Assembly: GCA_903826775.1 (NCBI GenBank)
Contig: CAIKFU010000043.1
Coordinates: 1-64,000 of the forward strand
Direction: 5' to 3'
Source of the DNA: an uncultured beta proteobacterium
Lineage (GTDB): Bacteria; Pseudomonadota; Gammaproteobacteria; Burkholderiales; Burkholderiaceae
Length of the DNA stretch: 64,000 nt
The stretch's first letter is position 1. Every line of letters starts with the position of its first letter. The notes under the pieces are model-generated. The model ran no database searches, had not been told where the DNA came from, and saw only the letters and a program-made list of their open reading frames with translations. Shown here one piece after another: positions 36,194-44,538 of the stretch. Both the position numbers and the translations under genes were made by a program.

Positions 36194-37853
36194 TACGCAC
36201 CGCGAACCGGAGTTATCCAATTTGCCTACGGCAGTATCCCAGCATAAACGTCGCTGGGCACCGCAATTTATTTGGATTATTCCGATTGTGGCGGTGCTAG
36301 TGGGTGCTACTTTGGCGGTGAATGCAATCCTTGGACGTGGCCCGACCATCACCATTGCATTTAAGACGGGCGACGGGTTGGAGGCTGGAAAAACGCATGT
36401 GAAATACAAAGATGTGGATATTGGCTTAGTCAAACTCGTGGAGTTGTCGGATGATCATGCGCAAGTGATCGCCACCATTCAAATGAATAAAGCCGCAACG
36501 GATTTTTTGAAAGAAGACACCCATTTTTGGATTGTTCGACCGCGCGTTACGGCGAATGGGGTTACGGGATTGAGCACGTTACTGGTTGGACCTTTTATTG
36601 CTGCCGACATTGGTCACGCAGCGGAAAGACGCGAGCAATTTATTGCGCTTGATGTTCCTCCTATTGTGACGCGCGATATCCCTGGACGTGAGTTTGTATT
36701 GCGTGCGACTACCTTGGGTTCGCATGACGTTGGTACTCCAGTGTATTTTCGCCGTCTAGCCGTCGGTGAAGTAGTGGCTTACGAATTGGATAAAGACGGC
36801 AAAGGCATGTCGATCAAGGTCTTTGTGCATGCGCCTTTCGATCAGTATGTCCACAGCAATACCCGCTTTTGGAATGCCAGTGGCGTTGATGTTTCGGTTA
36901 GCGCGTCTGGCCTCCAAGTGCAAACCGAATCCTTTGTCTCCGTATTGATTGGCGGCATCGCGTTTGAAGCGCCTCCAGCGACAGACGATTTGCCTTACCC
37001 TACCGTGAATAATTCAACGCAGTCTGCTTCATCGACTCCGATGAATGCGGGCATACCACCTGTCGATCGTGCAGAAGCTGGTGCGACGTTCCCGCTATTT
37101 CAAACGCGTGAGCTCGCAATGAAACGGCCGGATGCGCACGTTGATCGCTTTGTGGTGAATTTTAAGCAATCGGTACGCGGCCTATCGGTTGGCGCCCCAG
37201 TCGATTTCCGTGGCATCACAATCGGCGAAGTGATTCGCATTGGGACCGAGTTTGATCCCAAAACTTTTGACTTCATTCAGCCGGTTGAGATTGATCTGTA
37301 TGCCGATCGTCTGCGCGCTAAATCGCTGACAGGCGGCGCTTCGTTTCCGGTGCCAAAGACTCCTGCAGAACGCCTTAAACGGTTTCAACTCATGATAGAC
37401 AAAGGATTCCGTGCGCAGTTGCGCAGTGGTAATTTATTGACCGGACAGCAGTATATTGGCGTGGATTTTTTCCGTGACGCGCCCAAATTCACACTCGATA
37501 TCGCCAAGTATCCACTGGAAATGCCAGCCGTTCCCAGTTCGCTTGAGGAGCTTGAGAAAACCGTGGCTAGGATGATCAAGAAAATGGATGGAATACTTTC
37601 GGATACCGAAAAGCTCATGAAGCGCCTGGATACCGAAACCATGCCCGAATTTAATAAAACGCTGATTGAAGCAAAGGGTGTCTTAAAGAATGCCGAAGTG
37701 GTGATGGCAAGCGATTCGCCCTTGCAGACCGATTTGCGCGATGCCCTACGCGAATTGACACGAGCAGCAAGCTCCTTAAAGAAATTGACTGACATGCTTG
37801 ATCAACAACCGCAATCCCTGATTTTTGGAAAACCTCCAGAGGAGATAAAATAG
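36186..37853 (+). CDS. pqiB: PqiB, MCE-domain intermembrane transport protein
   Basis: 555-aa protein with one N-terminal membrane anchor (about residues 30-50, FIWIIPIVAVLVGATLAV) and three MCE/MlaD domains (about 53-150, 170-260 and 310-420), then a long helical C-terminus (about 440-540) that in E. coli forms a needle-like tunnel across the periplasm. The domain count matches E. coli PqiB. Its role is phospholipid movement between membranes. GTG of pqiC overlaps its stop. Confidence 0.92.
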   Translation: MTDTHREPELSNLPTAVSQHKRRWAPQFIWIIPIVAVLVGATLAVNAILGRGPTITIAFKTGDGLEAGKTHVKYKDVDIGLVKLVELSDDHAQVIATIQMNKAATDFLKEDTHFWIVRPRVTANGVTGLSTLLVGPFIAADIGHAAERREQFIALDVPPIVTRDIPGREFVLRATTLGSHDVGTPVYFRRLAVGEVVAYELDKDGKGMSIKVFVHAPFDQYVHSNTRFWNASGVDVSVSASGLQVQTESFVSVLIGGIAFEAPPATDDLPYPTVNNSTQSASSTPMNAGIPPVDRAEAGATFPLFQTRELAMKRPDAHVDRFVVNFKQSVRGLSVGAPVDFRGITIGEVIRIGTEFDPKTFDFIQPVEIDLYADRLRAKSLTGGASFPVPKTPAERLKRFQLMIDKGFRAQLRSGNLLTGQQYIGVDFFRDAPKFTLDIAKYPLEMPAVPSSLEELEKTVARMIKKMDGILSDTEKLMKRLDTETMPEFNKTLIEAKGVLKNAEVVMASDSPLQTDLRDALRELTRAASSLKKLTDMLDQQPQSLIFGKPPEEIK

Positions 37854-38527
37854 TGAGAGTCCTTTTGACATTGGCATTTTTAGCCATCGTGTTAAGTGCA
37901 TGCAGTTCGCCAAAAACATCCTATTACACCTTGAGCGGGTCACCCGTTTCCCCTGCGCCAGTAACAAGCAACCAAACACGGGTGATGGTTGGACCGGTAA
38001 CCCTTCCAGAACAGCTTGATCAGCCGTTATTGGTTGTCCAAAACAGCAGCAACCAGGTCAGCGTGTTCGAATATCATCGTTGGGCAGGCTCGCTGAAAGG
38101 TGATGTTGGACGAGTAATCGCAGCCAACCTCGCGAGCGAATTGGGCACGCCGAATGTCTGGAATTATTCGCAAAGCACCCAAACGCAATATGACTACCAA
38201 GTGCTGATTGATGTGCAAAGCCTTGATAGCAGGCTAGGCGAGGCCGTAGTGTTCGACGTGTCGTGGACGATCAAGCCCACCATTTCTAAATCAGAAGAAG
38301 TAGCATCTAACGGCGCAAAAAATAAAGCAGTTGTTGCAGGAAAAAGTAGCGCTGCAGAAAATGCTGCATCAAGTGCAATAACCAATGCATCCCCTAAAAC
38401 TCGCAATGTAAGTGGGCGATCATTAGTACGTGAACCGGTTTCAAATGCCGGAATTGAAGCGCTAGTTGCAGCACAGAGTCGCGCCCTGACCAAAGTGAGT
38501 CAAGATATCGCCAAGTCGCTTAATTAA
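37853..38527 (+). CDS. pqiC: PqiC, outer-membrane lipoprotein (ABC-type transport auxiliary)
   Basis: 224 aa with a signal peptide and lipobox LSAC (about residues 14-17) in LAIVLSACSSPKTSYYTLSG. DUF330/PqiC features are YYTLSG, MVGPVTLPEQLDQPLLVV and WAGSLKGDVGRVIAANL. It docks PqiB to the outer membrane in E. coli. An alanine/serine-rich segment (about residues 145-190) is longer than usual. Start is GTG, overlapping pqiB. Confidence 0.88.
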   Translation: MRVLLTLAFLAIVLSACSSPKTSYYTLSGSPVSPAPVTSNQTRVMVGPVTLPEQLDQPLLVVQNSSNQVSVFEYHRWAGSLKGDVGRVIAANLASELGTPNVWNYSQSTQTQYDYQVLIDVQSLDSRLGEAVVFDVSWTIKPTISKSEEVASNGAKNKAVVAGKSSAAENAASSAITNASPKTRNVSGRSLVREPVSNAGIEALVAAQSRALTKVSQDIAKSLN

Positions 38528-38539
38528 GGCGGGGGAAGT

Positions 38540-38896
38540 ATGCATAAAGCATTAGCCGTAGTTGGTAAGGTTTTCTACATACTGTTAAATGTGGTTTTGG
38601 CGTTGGTAGCTGTAATCCAGTTTTTTGCAGCCTTTACTTCGTCACTGCCTGTAGCAGCGCTGAATGGGGTAATAGTGTTGGCAATTGGCATACATTTTGT
38701 ATGCGCCTACAAAAAAATAAAAAAAGCAAAGATAAAGTCCTGTAAGCCTTATATAATATGGCTTAGGAGCACATCACAGTCTTTCGCAAACAACCAATAC
38801 TCCAGAGTGGCTGGTTATAGCGAGTCAGCAACAAAGGCTAAATCAATTCCTTTTTGCGCAGATTCGCTAGGCGATTATTCAAACTCTTTAGTGTGA
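38540..38896 (+). CDS. Small membrane protein of unknown function
   Basis: 118 aa following pqiC by 12 nt with GGGGGAAG upstream of its ATG, so it is likely translated. Residues 1-58 contain two hydrophobic helices (about 8-30 and 36-56) followed by a lysine cluster (KKIKKAKIK). The C-terminal half reads like low-complexity tail and overlaps the convergent gene by 59 bp; the true C-terminus may be shorter if there is an error. No family recognised; it may be a recent addition to the pqi transcript. Confidence 0.55.
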   Translation: MHKALAVVGKVFYILLNVVLALVAVIQFFAAFTSSLPVAALNGVIVLAIGIHFVCAYKKIKKAKIKSCKPYIIWLRSTSQSFANNQYSRVAGYSESATKAKSIPFCADSLGDYSNSLV

Positions 38897-39422
38897 GAAG
38901 GTTGTAATTGCCCCCTTCAGACCAATTGCTGCCTTTCCATTGAATGCCTTCCTTGGTGATGCTTGCAAAGGGTTTTTTACCTTCTTTTGCATAGCCCTCA
39001 AGAATGGCCATCAATGCAACTCGGTCATCAGATCCGTTAGCATCTTTAAGTGCGTCCAAAATAGATTGGGTAATAGTATCGTTGTAGATTATTTTTGAAT
39101 CAGGATGCTTAGGAGTCGCCGGAGATTCAAAGATGTACTCATGAGGCCATTCAAATATATTTCTAGCTGAATTTTTTACAGCCTCCGGGCTGACTGTATT
39201 GATGTGAGTATTTTTAGGATCGTTAGGTAGATTTAATTCTAATATCCAAGCTTCAAACTCGGCAATGCGGCTATAGCGCTTTTCTTCACTATCCCGCCTT
39301 CCCTCTTCTTGTGATAACAATAAGGTGACCCAGGCCCAAGCAATGTCTTTGGGTGTGGAAAATTCTTGGGATAGTATGTGGCTAGCTCGCTTTAGGATTG
39401 TTTTGGATTTGAGCTTAGTCAT
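38838..39422 (-). CDS. Hypothetical protein, 194 aa
   Basis: No family recognised. Composition is hydrophilic, predicted mostly helical, with no signal peptide or membrane segment, so it should be cytoplasmic. It is flanked by intergenic DNA and has more AT-rich third positions than the housekeeping genes around it. Its ATG is overlapped as TAATG by the stop of a 22-codon reading frame just upstream. Possibly horizontally acquired; it is downstream of cspA on the same strand beyond a terminator. Confidence 0.6.
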   Translation of the reverse strand: MTKLKSKTILKRASHILSQEFSTPKDIAWAWVTLLLSQEEGRRDSEEKRYSRIAEFEAWILELNLPNDPKNTHINTVSPEAVKNSARNIFEWPHEYIFESPATPKHPDSKIIYNDTITQSILDALKDANGSDDRVALMAILEGYAKEGKKPFASITKEGIQWKGSNWSEGGNYNLLTLKSLNNRLANLRKKELI

Positions 39423-39490
39423 TACATTCTTTCGTTGATGCCTTCAGTTTGGGGTGGTAAAGCTAGAGGGAAGGCTCCCGCATTATTCAT
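39422..39490 (-). CDS. Possible 22-aa upstream ORF coupled to the 194-aa gene
   Basis: Starting at ATG 39490 the frame encodes 22 residues (MNNAGAFPLALPPQTEGINERM split over 69 nt with stop) and its TAA stop shares the A of the next ATG. An 8-codon frame in front of it ends in an ATGA overlap. These may be leader peptides, the tail of a decayed gene, or chance; the frame stays open upstream of its ATG for about 12 codons. Confidence 0.3.
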   Translation of the reverse strand: MNNAGAFPLALPPQTEGINERM

Positions 39491-39757
39491 ATCATGCTCA
39501 CCACAGTTTTCATAGAATACTCTTGATTAAGATCGTTGTTGCTGCATATTCGGCGCTGCCAGTCCTCTGTTCTGCTAACTATCCCCTATAACCTAAATCA
39601 GCTATTCAAGAGTAACGCATATATAGACGAATGATTGACAGTTGATAAACCAATAGCACGCCTACTTTATGTGCTTGTCATGATTTGATATATATGGGAC
39701 TTTGGGGCGCGCGACCTTTTTTAATCTGTTGCGTTGACCGGTTGAAATCGCATTATA
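39423..39757. other. Non-coding interval between the hypothetical gene and the cspA terminator
   Basis: No gene above 30 codons has support. On the minus strand TTATCA and TATATA, 17 nt apart, could be a promoter for the 194-aa gene. TGTTGCGTTGACCGGTTGAA near 39727 recalls IS3-family element ends (from memory, unverified). Otherwise nothing recognised. Confidence 0.3.
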
Positions 39758-39785
39758 AAAAAACCAGGAACAAGTCCTGGTTTTT
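39758..39785. terminator. Bidirectional intrinsic terminator after cspA
   Basis: AAACCAGGA and TCCTGGTTT form a perfect 9-bp stem around ACAAG, flanked by A-rich and T-rich tracts so it can work on either strand. It lies 20 nt past the cspA stop on the minus strand. Confidence 0.85.
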
Positions 39786-39804
39786 ATTAATGATCTAGGG
39801 AAGA

Positions 39805-40008
39805 TCAAGCCGCTTGGATATTGGTAGCTTGTTTGCCTTTAGGGCCTTGGGTAATATCAAACGTTACCTTTTGGTTTTCCTGAAGGGTTTTGAAACCACC
39901 CATATTAATTGCGCTGAAATGCGCAAACAACTCTTCTTCACCATCATCAGGTTTGATAAAGCCAAAACCTTTTGCATCATTGAACCACTTAACTATTCCG
40001 GTAGACAT
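39805..40008 (-). CDS. cspA: Cold shock protein
   Basis: 67-aa cold-shock domain protein that binds single-stranded RNA/DNA. Both RNA-binding motifs are present: KGFGFIKP (RNP1) and ELFAHFSAI (RNP2 type), after the usual [12 protein letters not shown]. Any of several CspA paralogues (CspA/C/D/E) is possible, so the symbol indicates family only. It has its own promoter, a leader of about 100 nt and a terminator. Confidence 0.93.
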   Translation of the reverse strand: MSTGIVKWFNDAKGFGFIKPDDGEEELFAHFSAINMGGFKTLQENQKVTFDITQGPKGKQATNIQAA

Positions 40009-40116
40009 GCTAACTCCATTACATAAACTTAAAACAACCGTGATGAGGGCGAATACTTTTTAATCGGTCTCACTCTACAACACACCAAAAGGACTTCAAT
40101 CAAAGCCCAGCGGCTA

Positions 40117-40145
40117 ATTGTTTGCTCATTTTGCTAGGGTGTCAA
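40117..40145 (-). promoter_or_regulatory. Promoter of cspA
   Basis: On the minus strand TTGACA (40145-40140, perfect -35) and AACAAT (40122-40117, -10) are 17 nt apart. Transcription would start near 40110, giving a leader of about 100 nt, as for cold-shock genes whose leaders act as thermosensors. Confidence 0.6.
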
Positions 40146-40296
40146 GAATTTATATAAAAGAATTGATTTCGGTGACCATTTTAGGGAAAAGCCCCCATTT
40201 TTAATGAGTGGATACATGCCTGTTCGGTCCAATTGGATTAAATGGCTGTTTTAAGCCTCATAACTGCCTTAGGCAGAAAACCAAGCAACCAGCCTC
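40146..40296. other. Non-coding interval between cspA promoter and folA terminator
   Basis: Part of a 357-bp gene-free gap (40009-40365). Apart from the cspA leader and promoter and the folA terminator, I see only a small CTGCC/GGCAG palindrome (40264-40276) and no reading frame worth reporting. Confidence 0.5.
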
Positions 40297-40320
40297 AAAA
40301 TGGCCAACAAGGGCCATTTC
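40297..40320 (-). terminator. Intrinsic terminator after folA
   Basis: AAATGGCC and GGCCATTT form a perfect 8-bp stem around six bases; on the minus strand it ends in TTTT. It is 46 nt past the folA stop. Confidence 0.65.
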
Positions 40321-40365
40321 CAAACTATCTATTTTCAGTCGGGGAAAATGACTTTCGGAACGTTT

Positions 40366-40854
40366 TTATTTGCGCTCCAGAGTGACGAAACTGAAGTGAA
40401 TATCCCCTTCGCTGTCCGGGATGCGTTCAACCTCTCGCCATTCCTGCGGATTGGGCACTTCGAAAAAAGTATCTCCCCCGTCGATTTCGAGTTCGATTTC
40501 AGTGATGTAAAGACGGTCTGCTTTCTCAAAGGCTTGTCGAAACAACTGCTCGCCCCCAATGACAAAAACCCTTGGGGAATCTTCAAGCATGGTGAGTGCA
40601 CTATCGAGCGAGTTTGCTAGTTCGGTGCCGGTAACTTGAAGATCAGCATTGCGGCTGACTACGATATTGCGTCTACCGGGAAGGGGACGACCGATTGACT
40701 CCCAAGTTTTTCGGCCCATGATGACCGGATAGCCCATAGTTATCTGCTTGAAAAATTTTAAGTCTGCGGAAATTTTCCAAGGCATTTGGTTATTGCGCCC
40801 GATGACCTTGTTGCGCGAGCGCGCAACGATCATGGAGATAGCGGGTTGAGTCAT
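40366..40854 (-). CDS. folA: Dihydrofolate reductase
   Basis: Reduces dihydrofolate with NADPH. 162 aa; motifs ISMIVARSRNKVIGRNNQMPWKISADLKFFK (the usual N-terminal substrate/NADPH region), GYPVIMGRKTWESIGRPLPGR and VFVIGGEQLFRQA. Catalytic acidic residue is expected at the aspartate in SADLK. It follows thyA by 8 nt on the same strand, the classic thymidylate cycle pair, and has no Shine-Dalgarno of its own, suggesting coupling. Confidence 0.96.
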   Translation of the reverse strand: MTQPAISMIVARSRNKVIGRNNQMPWKISADLKFFKQITMGYPVIMGRKTWESIGRPLPGRRNIVVSRNADLQVTGTELANSLDSALTMLEDSPRVFVIGGEQLFRQAFEKADRLYITEIELEIDGGDTFFEVPNPQEWREVERIPDSEGDIHFSFVTLERK

Positions 40855-40862
40855 TGGGTGAT

Positions 40863-41657
40863 CTAAATGGCTACGGGAGCTTTGATGTGGGGATGGGATT
40901 CGTAACCGGAAATTTCAAAGTCCTCAAATTCGTATTCGAAAAGGGAGTTCGGCTTGCGAAGAATGTTCAGTGTTGGCAATGCATACGGCGTTCTGGAAAG
41001 TTGCAGATCCACTTGCTCAAGATGGTTGCTATACAGATGGCAGTCCCCTCCGGTCCAAATGAATTCGCCCACCTTGAGGTTGCATTGTTGGGCAACCAGA
41101 TGGGTGAGTAGTGCGTAGCTGGCGATATTGAAGGGCACTCCCAAGAAGATGTCTGCGCTGCGCTGATAGAGTTGGCACGACAGTTTTCCATCGGCTACAT
41201 AGAATTGGAAAAACGCATGGCAGGGTGCCAATGCCATGCGGGGTATGTCCGCCACATTCCAAGCCGAGACAATCATGCGGCGCGAGTCGGGATTTGATTT
41301 GAGGGTTTCCAAAACCTCTTGGATTTGATCGATGTGTTCGCCATTGGGCGCGGGCCAGGAGCGCCACTGATAGCCATATATGGGACCTAGGTCACCGTCA
41401 GGTGCAGCCCATTCGTTCCAGATGGAAACCCCGCGCTCTTTCAGCCAATTATTGTTGGTGCTGCCATTGATAAACCAGAGCAGTTCGTAGATGATCGACT
41501 TCATATGCAGTTTTTTTGTGGTAACCATCGGAAATCCGGCGGCTAGATCAAAACGCATTTGATGGCCAAAGATGGACACGGTTCCTGTGCCAGTGCGGTC
41601 GGACTTGCGAACTCCTTTGGCAAGGACTTGCTTCATTAAGTCATGGTATTGATGCAT
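40863..41657 (-). CDS. thyA: Thymidylate synthase
   Basis: Makes dTMP from dUMP with methylene-THF. 264 aa; the catalytic cysteine is in [12 protein letters not shown] and the dUMP contacts in [37 protein letters not shown] is the N-terminal signature. Presence of ThyA with FolA indicates the classic pathway and no need for ThyX. The FAD reductase gene ends its own frame 12 nt upstream. Confidence 0.97.
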   Translation of the reverse strand: MHQYHDLMKQVLAKGVRKSDRTGTGTVSIFGHQMRFDLAAGFPMVTTKKLHMKSIIYELLWFINGSTNNNWLKERGVSIWNEWAAPDGDLGPIYGYQWRSWPAPNGEHIDQIQEVLETLKSNPDSRRMIVSAWNVADIPRMALAPCHAFFQFYVADGKLSCQLYQRSADIFLGVPFNIASYALLTHLVAQQCNLKVGEFIWTGGDCHLYSNHLEQVDLQLSRTPYALPTLNILRKPNSLFEYEFEDFEISGYESHPHIKAPVAI

Positions 41658-41669
41658 AGGTTTTGTTAA

Positions 41670-42713
41670 TTAGTCGTTGGTTGGTTTGTAGACGCCAAGC
41701 GCTTTCTGCAGTTTTGGTGACGTGGTGGTGTATTGCAAATGTACTGGTTTTTCTGGGAAGATGTAGCGCATCGACCCAAACGCCGCTAGCGTGGCTTCAT
41801 GAAAGCCCGAGAGAATGAGCTTCTTTTTTCCTGGATAGGTGTTGATATCGCCCACTGCAAAAATTCCTGGAACGCTGCTTTCGAATTTTTCCGTGTCGAC
41901 GCAAATCTGTTTTCGGTCAAGATCCAAACCCCAGGTTGCAATGGGACCTAGCTTAGGTGAGAGTCCAAAAAAGACGAGTAGCGCATCGAGGGGCGCGTAT
42001 GCGATTTCCCCGGTATTTCCGGTAATTTCAATTTCGGTAAGGCGCTTTTCTGCGGTTCTAAAACCGGTAATCTGACCGGTTAAAAATTGCAATTTTTGGT
42101 CGGCGCAAAGTGCCTTGATTTTTTCAACGGTATCGGGTGCGGCTTTCAATTGCTCTCGACGATGGACAAGTACGACGCGTCGAGCCTTGCCGACAAAGTG
42201 GATTGCCCAATCAAGCGCCTGATCGCCCCCGCCGCAAATGACAAGATCCTTTCCGTTGAATTGGTCGGGGTTGTTGATGTGGTAAAAAAGTTGCGTTCCG
42301 ATAAAAGCGCCAATACCGTCGATCTTGAGCTCGCGAGCCTGAAACGCCCCAACGCCAGCAGCAATGAAAATGGTTTTGGAGACAAAGCGCTTGCCTGATG
42401 CGGTACCGATATGAAAACGACCGTCCGCCATTTTTTCCATCAAATTGACTTCTTGATTGAGGTGGAACTGGGCATTAAAAGGTGCGATCTGTTGTAACAG
42501 TCGGTCAGTCAATTCTTGACCGGTGCAAACTTGAACTGCCGGAATATCGTAAATCGGTTTGTCGCGATACAGCTCGACGCACTGGCCTCCGATTTTAGGC
42601 AGGGAATCGATAACATGGGCTTGAACTTCGAGTAGACCCAATTCAAAGACTTGGAATAGACCTACCGGGCCTGCGCCTATGATGACGGCGTCAGTTTCAA
42701 TTGGGGTCTGCAA
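41670..42713 (-). CDS. Ferredoxin-NADP reductase, thioredoxin-reductase-like type
   Basis: 347-aa FAD/NAD(P) protein without the CxxC redox pair of thioredoxin reductase. N-terminal FAD motif [14 protein letters not shown], then [18 protein letters not shown] motif [12 protein letters not shown] near residue 160; C-terminal FAD loop [25 protein letters not shown]. This is the TrxR-like ferredoxin/flavodoxin reductase class. The ferredoxin gene directly upstream is its likely redox partner. Confidence 0.92.
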   Translation of the reverse strand: MQTPIETDAVIIGAGPVGLFQVFELGLLEVQAHVIDSLPKIGGQCVELYRDKPIYDIPAVQVCTGQELTDRLLQQIAPFNAQFHLNQEVNLMEKMADGRFHIGTASGKRFVSKTIFIAAGVGAFQARELKIDGIGAFIGTQLFYHINNPDQFNGKDLVICGGGDQALDWAIHFVGKARRVVLVHRREQLKAAPDTVEKIKALCADQKLQFLTGQITGFRTAEKRLTEIEITGNTGEIAYAPLDALLVFFGLSPKLGPIATWGLDLDRKQICVDTEKFESSVPGIFAVGDINTYPGKKKLILSGFHEATLAAFGSMRYIFPEKPVHLQYTTTSPKLQKALGVYKPTND

Positions 42714-42761
42714 CGCCTTATTCCCTGTAGTGAAATTGAATACTGGCGCAATGGCTCAAAA

Positions 42762-43085
42762 TTATTTTACTAACTGATCCAGCTTTGCTTTAACGTCTTT
42801 CCATTCGTCCGCATCGGGAAGGGCGCCTTTTGACTTGGTAATCGAAGGCCAATCGTGGGTCAGGTCGGCGTTCAGTTTGATAAAGTGTTGCTGGTCTCCT
42901 GGGACGTCGTCTTCGGCATAGATGGCATTGACGGGACACTCTGGAACGCATACGGCGCAATCGATGCACTCATCGGGATCGATTACTAGAAAATTGGGCC
43001 CCTCACGAAAGCAGTCTACAGGGCAAACATCAACGCAGTCAGTGTATTTGCAGCGTATGCAGGATTCGGTAACGACGTAAGTCAT
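42762..43085 (-). CDS. fdxA: 7Fe ferredoxin
   Basis: 107 aa from ATG 43085 (nine codons shorter than the longest frame). N-terminal [17 protein letters not shown] and [13 protein letters not shown] provide ligands for a [3Fe-4S] and a [4Fe-4S] cluster, as in FdxA-type ferredoxins; the C-terminal helical tail (to KLDQLVK) is typical. It is co-oriented with the reductase gene 48 nt downstream and divergent from the dehydrogenase at 43198. Confidence 0.94.
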   Translation of the reverse strand: MTYVVTESCIRCKYTDCVDVCPVDCFREGPNFLVIDPDECIDCAVCVPECPVNAIYAEDDVPGDQQHFIKLNADLTHDWPSITKSKGALPDADEWKDVKAKLDQLVK

Positions 43086-43197
43086 GGTGGTTTCAAAGTT
43101 AAGGCAGGGCATCTGCCGGGTTGCAAAACCCCAATTTTAGCCGAAATACCCTGTTTCCCCGGGGAATCCCATAATTTACTTGATGTAAAGTGGCCGG

Positions 43198-44193
43198 ATG
43201 AATACCCTATCGAAACCCAAAATTTTGGTGGCGCGAGCCATTTTTCCCGACACCTTGGAATTGTTGGAAAGCCTTTTTGATGTGCATTCGAATCAAGCGG
43301 ATCGAATTTTAAGTCCCGCGGAGCTTCAGGAGGCACTTAGCAGTGTTTCCGGTGCGCTAGTGGCTGGCAGCGAGAGGATAGACCAACAAGCATTGTCACG
43401 TGCTAAAAATTTAAAGGTGGTTGCCAACATTTCGGTTGGTTACAACAATTTTGATGTGGCAGCAATTTCGGCTGCCGGTGTCATGGCAACCAACACGCCG
43501 GATGTATTGACCGACACCACGGCGGATTTCGGATTTGCCCTGTTGATGTCAACGGCGCGACGCATCACCGAATCGGAACATTGGGTTCGTGAGGGGAAAT
43601 GGGATAAATGGTCGATAGTGAATAACCCGCTCGGGATGGATTTGCATCACAGCACCTTGGGAATTATTGGTATGGGCCGGATCGGACAAGGCATTGCAAA
43701 ACGGGCTCTGGGTTTTGGGATGAAAGTGGTTTATCACAATCGCAACCGCCTTTCCAAAGAGGATGAATTGGCTTGCGGTGCCACCTATCTGAATAAGGAA
43801 GAATTGCTTCGTGAAGCGGATCACGTGGTTTTGGTTTTGCCGTATACGCCTGAAAACCATCACGCTATCGGGGTAAACGAAATCGCCTTGATGAAGCCAA
43901 CTGCCACCCTAGTCAATATTGCCCGCGGTGGCATTGTTGACGACAACGCTTTGGCGCAAGCTTTGCAGTCTGGGAAAATCTTTGCAGCCGGCTTGGACGT
44001 CTTCGAAGGGGAGCCGGTCGTAAACCCCGAACTGCTGAAGTGTCGCAATATCGTAATTGCACCCCATATAGCAAGCGCTACGGAGAAAACGCGTAGGGCA
44101 ATGGTGGCACTCGCTATCGAGAATTTGCGGGCCGCCCTGACGGGGCAAAAGCCACCAAGCTTAATTAATCCGGAAGTGTGGGGTAAGAATTAA
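43198..44193 (+). CDS. 2-hydroxyacid dehydrogenase (glyoxylate/hydroxypyruvate reductase type)
   Basis: 331-aa D-isomer-specific dehydrogenase. NAD motif GIIGMGRIGQGIAKRA; catalytic arginine in NIARGGIVDD, glutamate in EGEPVVNPEL and histidine in APHIASATEKTR. Closest known type is D-glycerate dehydrogenase/glyoxylate reductase (GyaR, GhrB); exact substrate is open. ATG lacks a Shine-Dalgarno and TAAAGT lies 6 nt upstream, so it may be leaderless, but CATAAT 24 nt upstream is an alternative -10. Confidence 0.9.
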   Translation: MNTLSKPKILVARAIFPDTLELLESLFDVHSNQADRILSPAELQEALSSVSGALVAGSERIDQQALSRAKNLKVVANISVGYNNFDVAAISAAGVMATNTPDVLTDTTADFGFALLMSTARRITESEHWVREGKWDKWSIVNNPLGMDLHHSTLGIIGMGRIGQGIAKRALGFGMKVVYHNRNRLSKEDELACGATYLNKEELLREADHVVLVLPYTPENHHAIGVNEIALMKPTATLVNIARGGIVDDNALAQALQSGKIFAAGLDVFEGEPVVNPELLKCRNIVIAPHIASATEKTRRAMVALAIENLRAALTGQKPPSLINPEVWGKN

Positions 44194-44232
44194 CGCGATC
44201 TACAACGTACTAGGCAGTATCGATGAAGACCG

Positions 44233-44526
44233 TTATTCAGCATCCACTTCTTCGGGCAATTCCCTAAGGGCCAATTCGATGCCGCCAAAATTGTCCGCAA
44301 CCCAGTTGTAGACCTTGCAGGCAATCCACAACAGGCCAAATCCCAATAGAGCATTTAAGATTAACGCGGATAGGACGGTAAACCCTGGGATTGCGCCGTC
44401 TCGGATAAAGGCGACGAACAGGGCCAAAAGGACGATGGGAACAGAAAAACAGAGGTACACCAGCACCAAAGTTTTGGCGGTGTGCATCGGGTCAAGGAAT
44501 ACAAGTTCTTTTTTAGTAAGTTTCAT
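44233..44526 (-). CDS. Small membrane protein after moeA
   Basis: 97 aa with two hydrophobic helices (about 19-42 and 50-75) and an acidic C-terminus (LRELPEEVDAE). No family recognised. It begins 12 nt after the moeA stop, so it is likely part of the moaA-mobA-moeA transcript. Confidence 0.68.
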   Translation of the reverse strand: MKLTKKELVFLDPMHTAKTLVLVYLCFSVPIVLLALFVAFIRDGAIPGFTVLSALILNALLGFGLLWIACKVYNWVADNFGGIELALRELPEEVDAE

Positions 44527-44538
44527 GATGCAGCAATC

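Noticed and set aside
39423..40365. tRNA, tmRNA or CRISPR in the gaps around cspA
   Set aside because: No cloverleaf, T-loop consensus, tag ORF or spaced direct repeats were found by eye.
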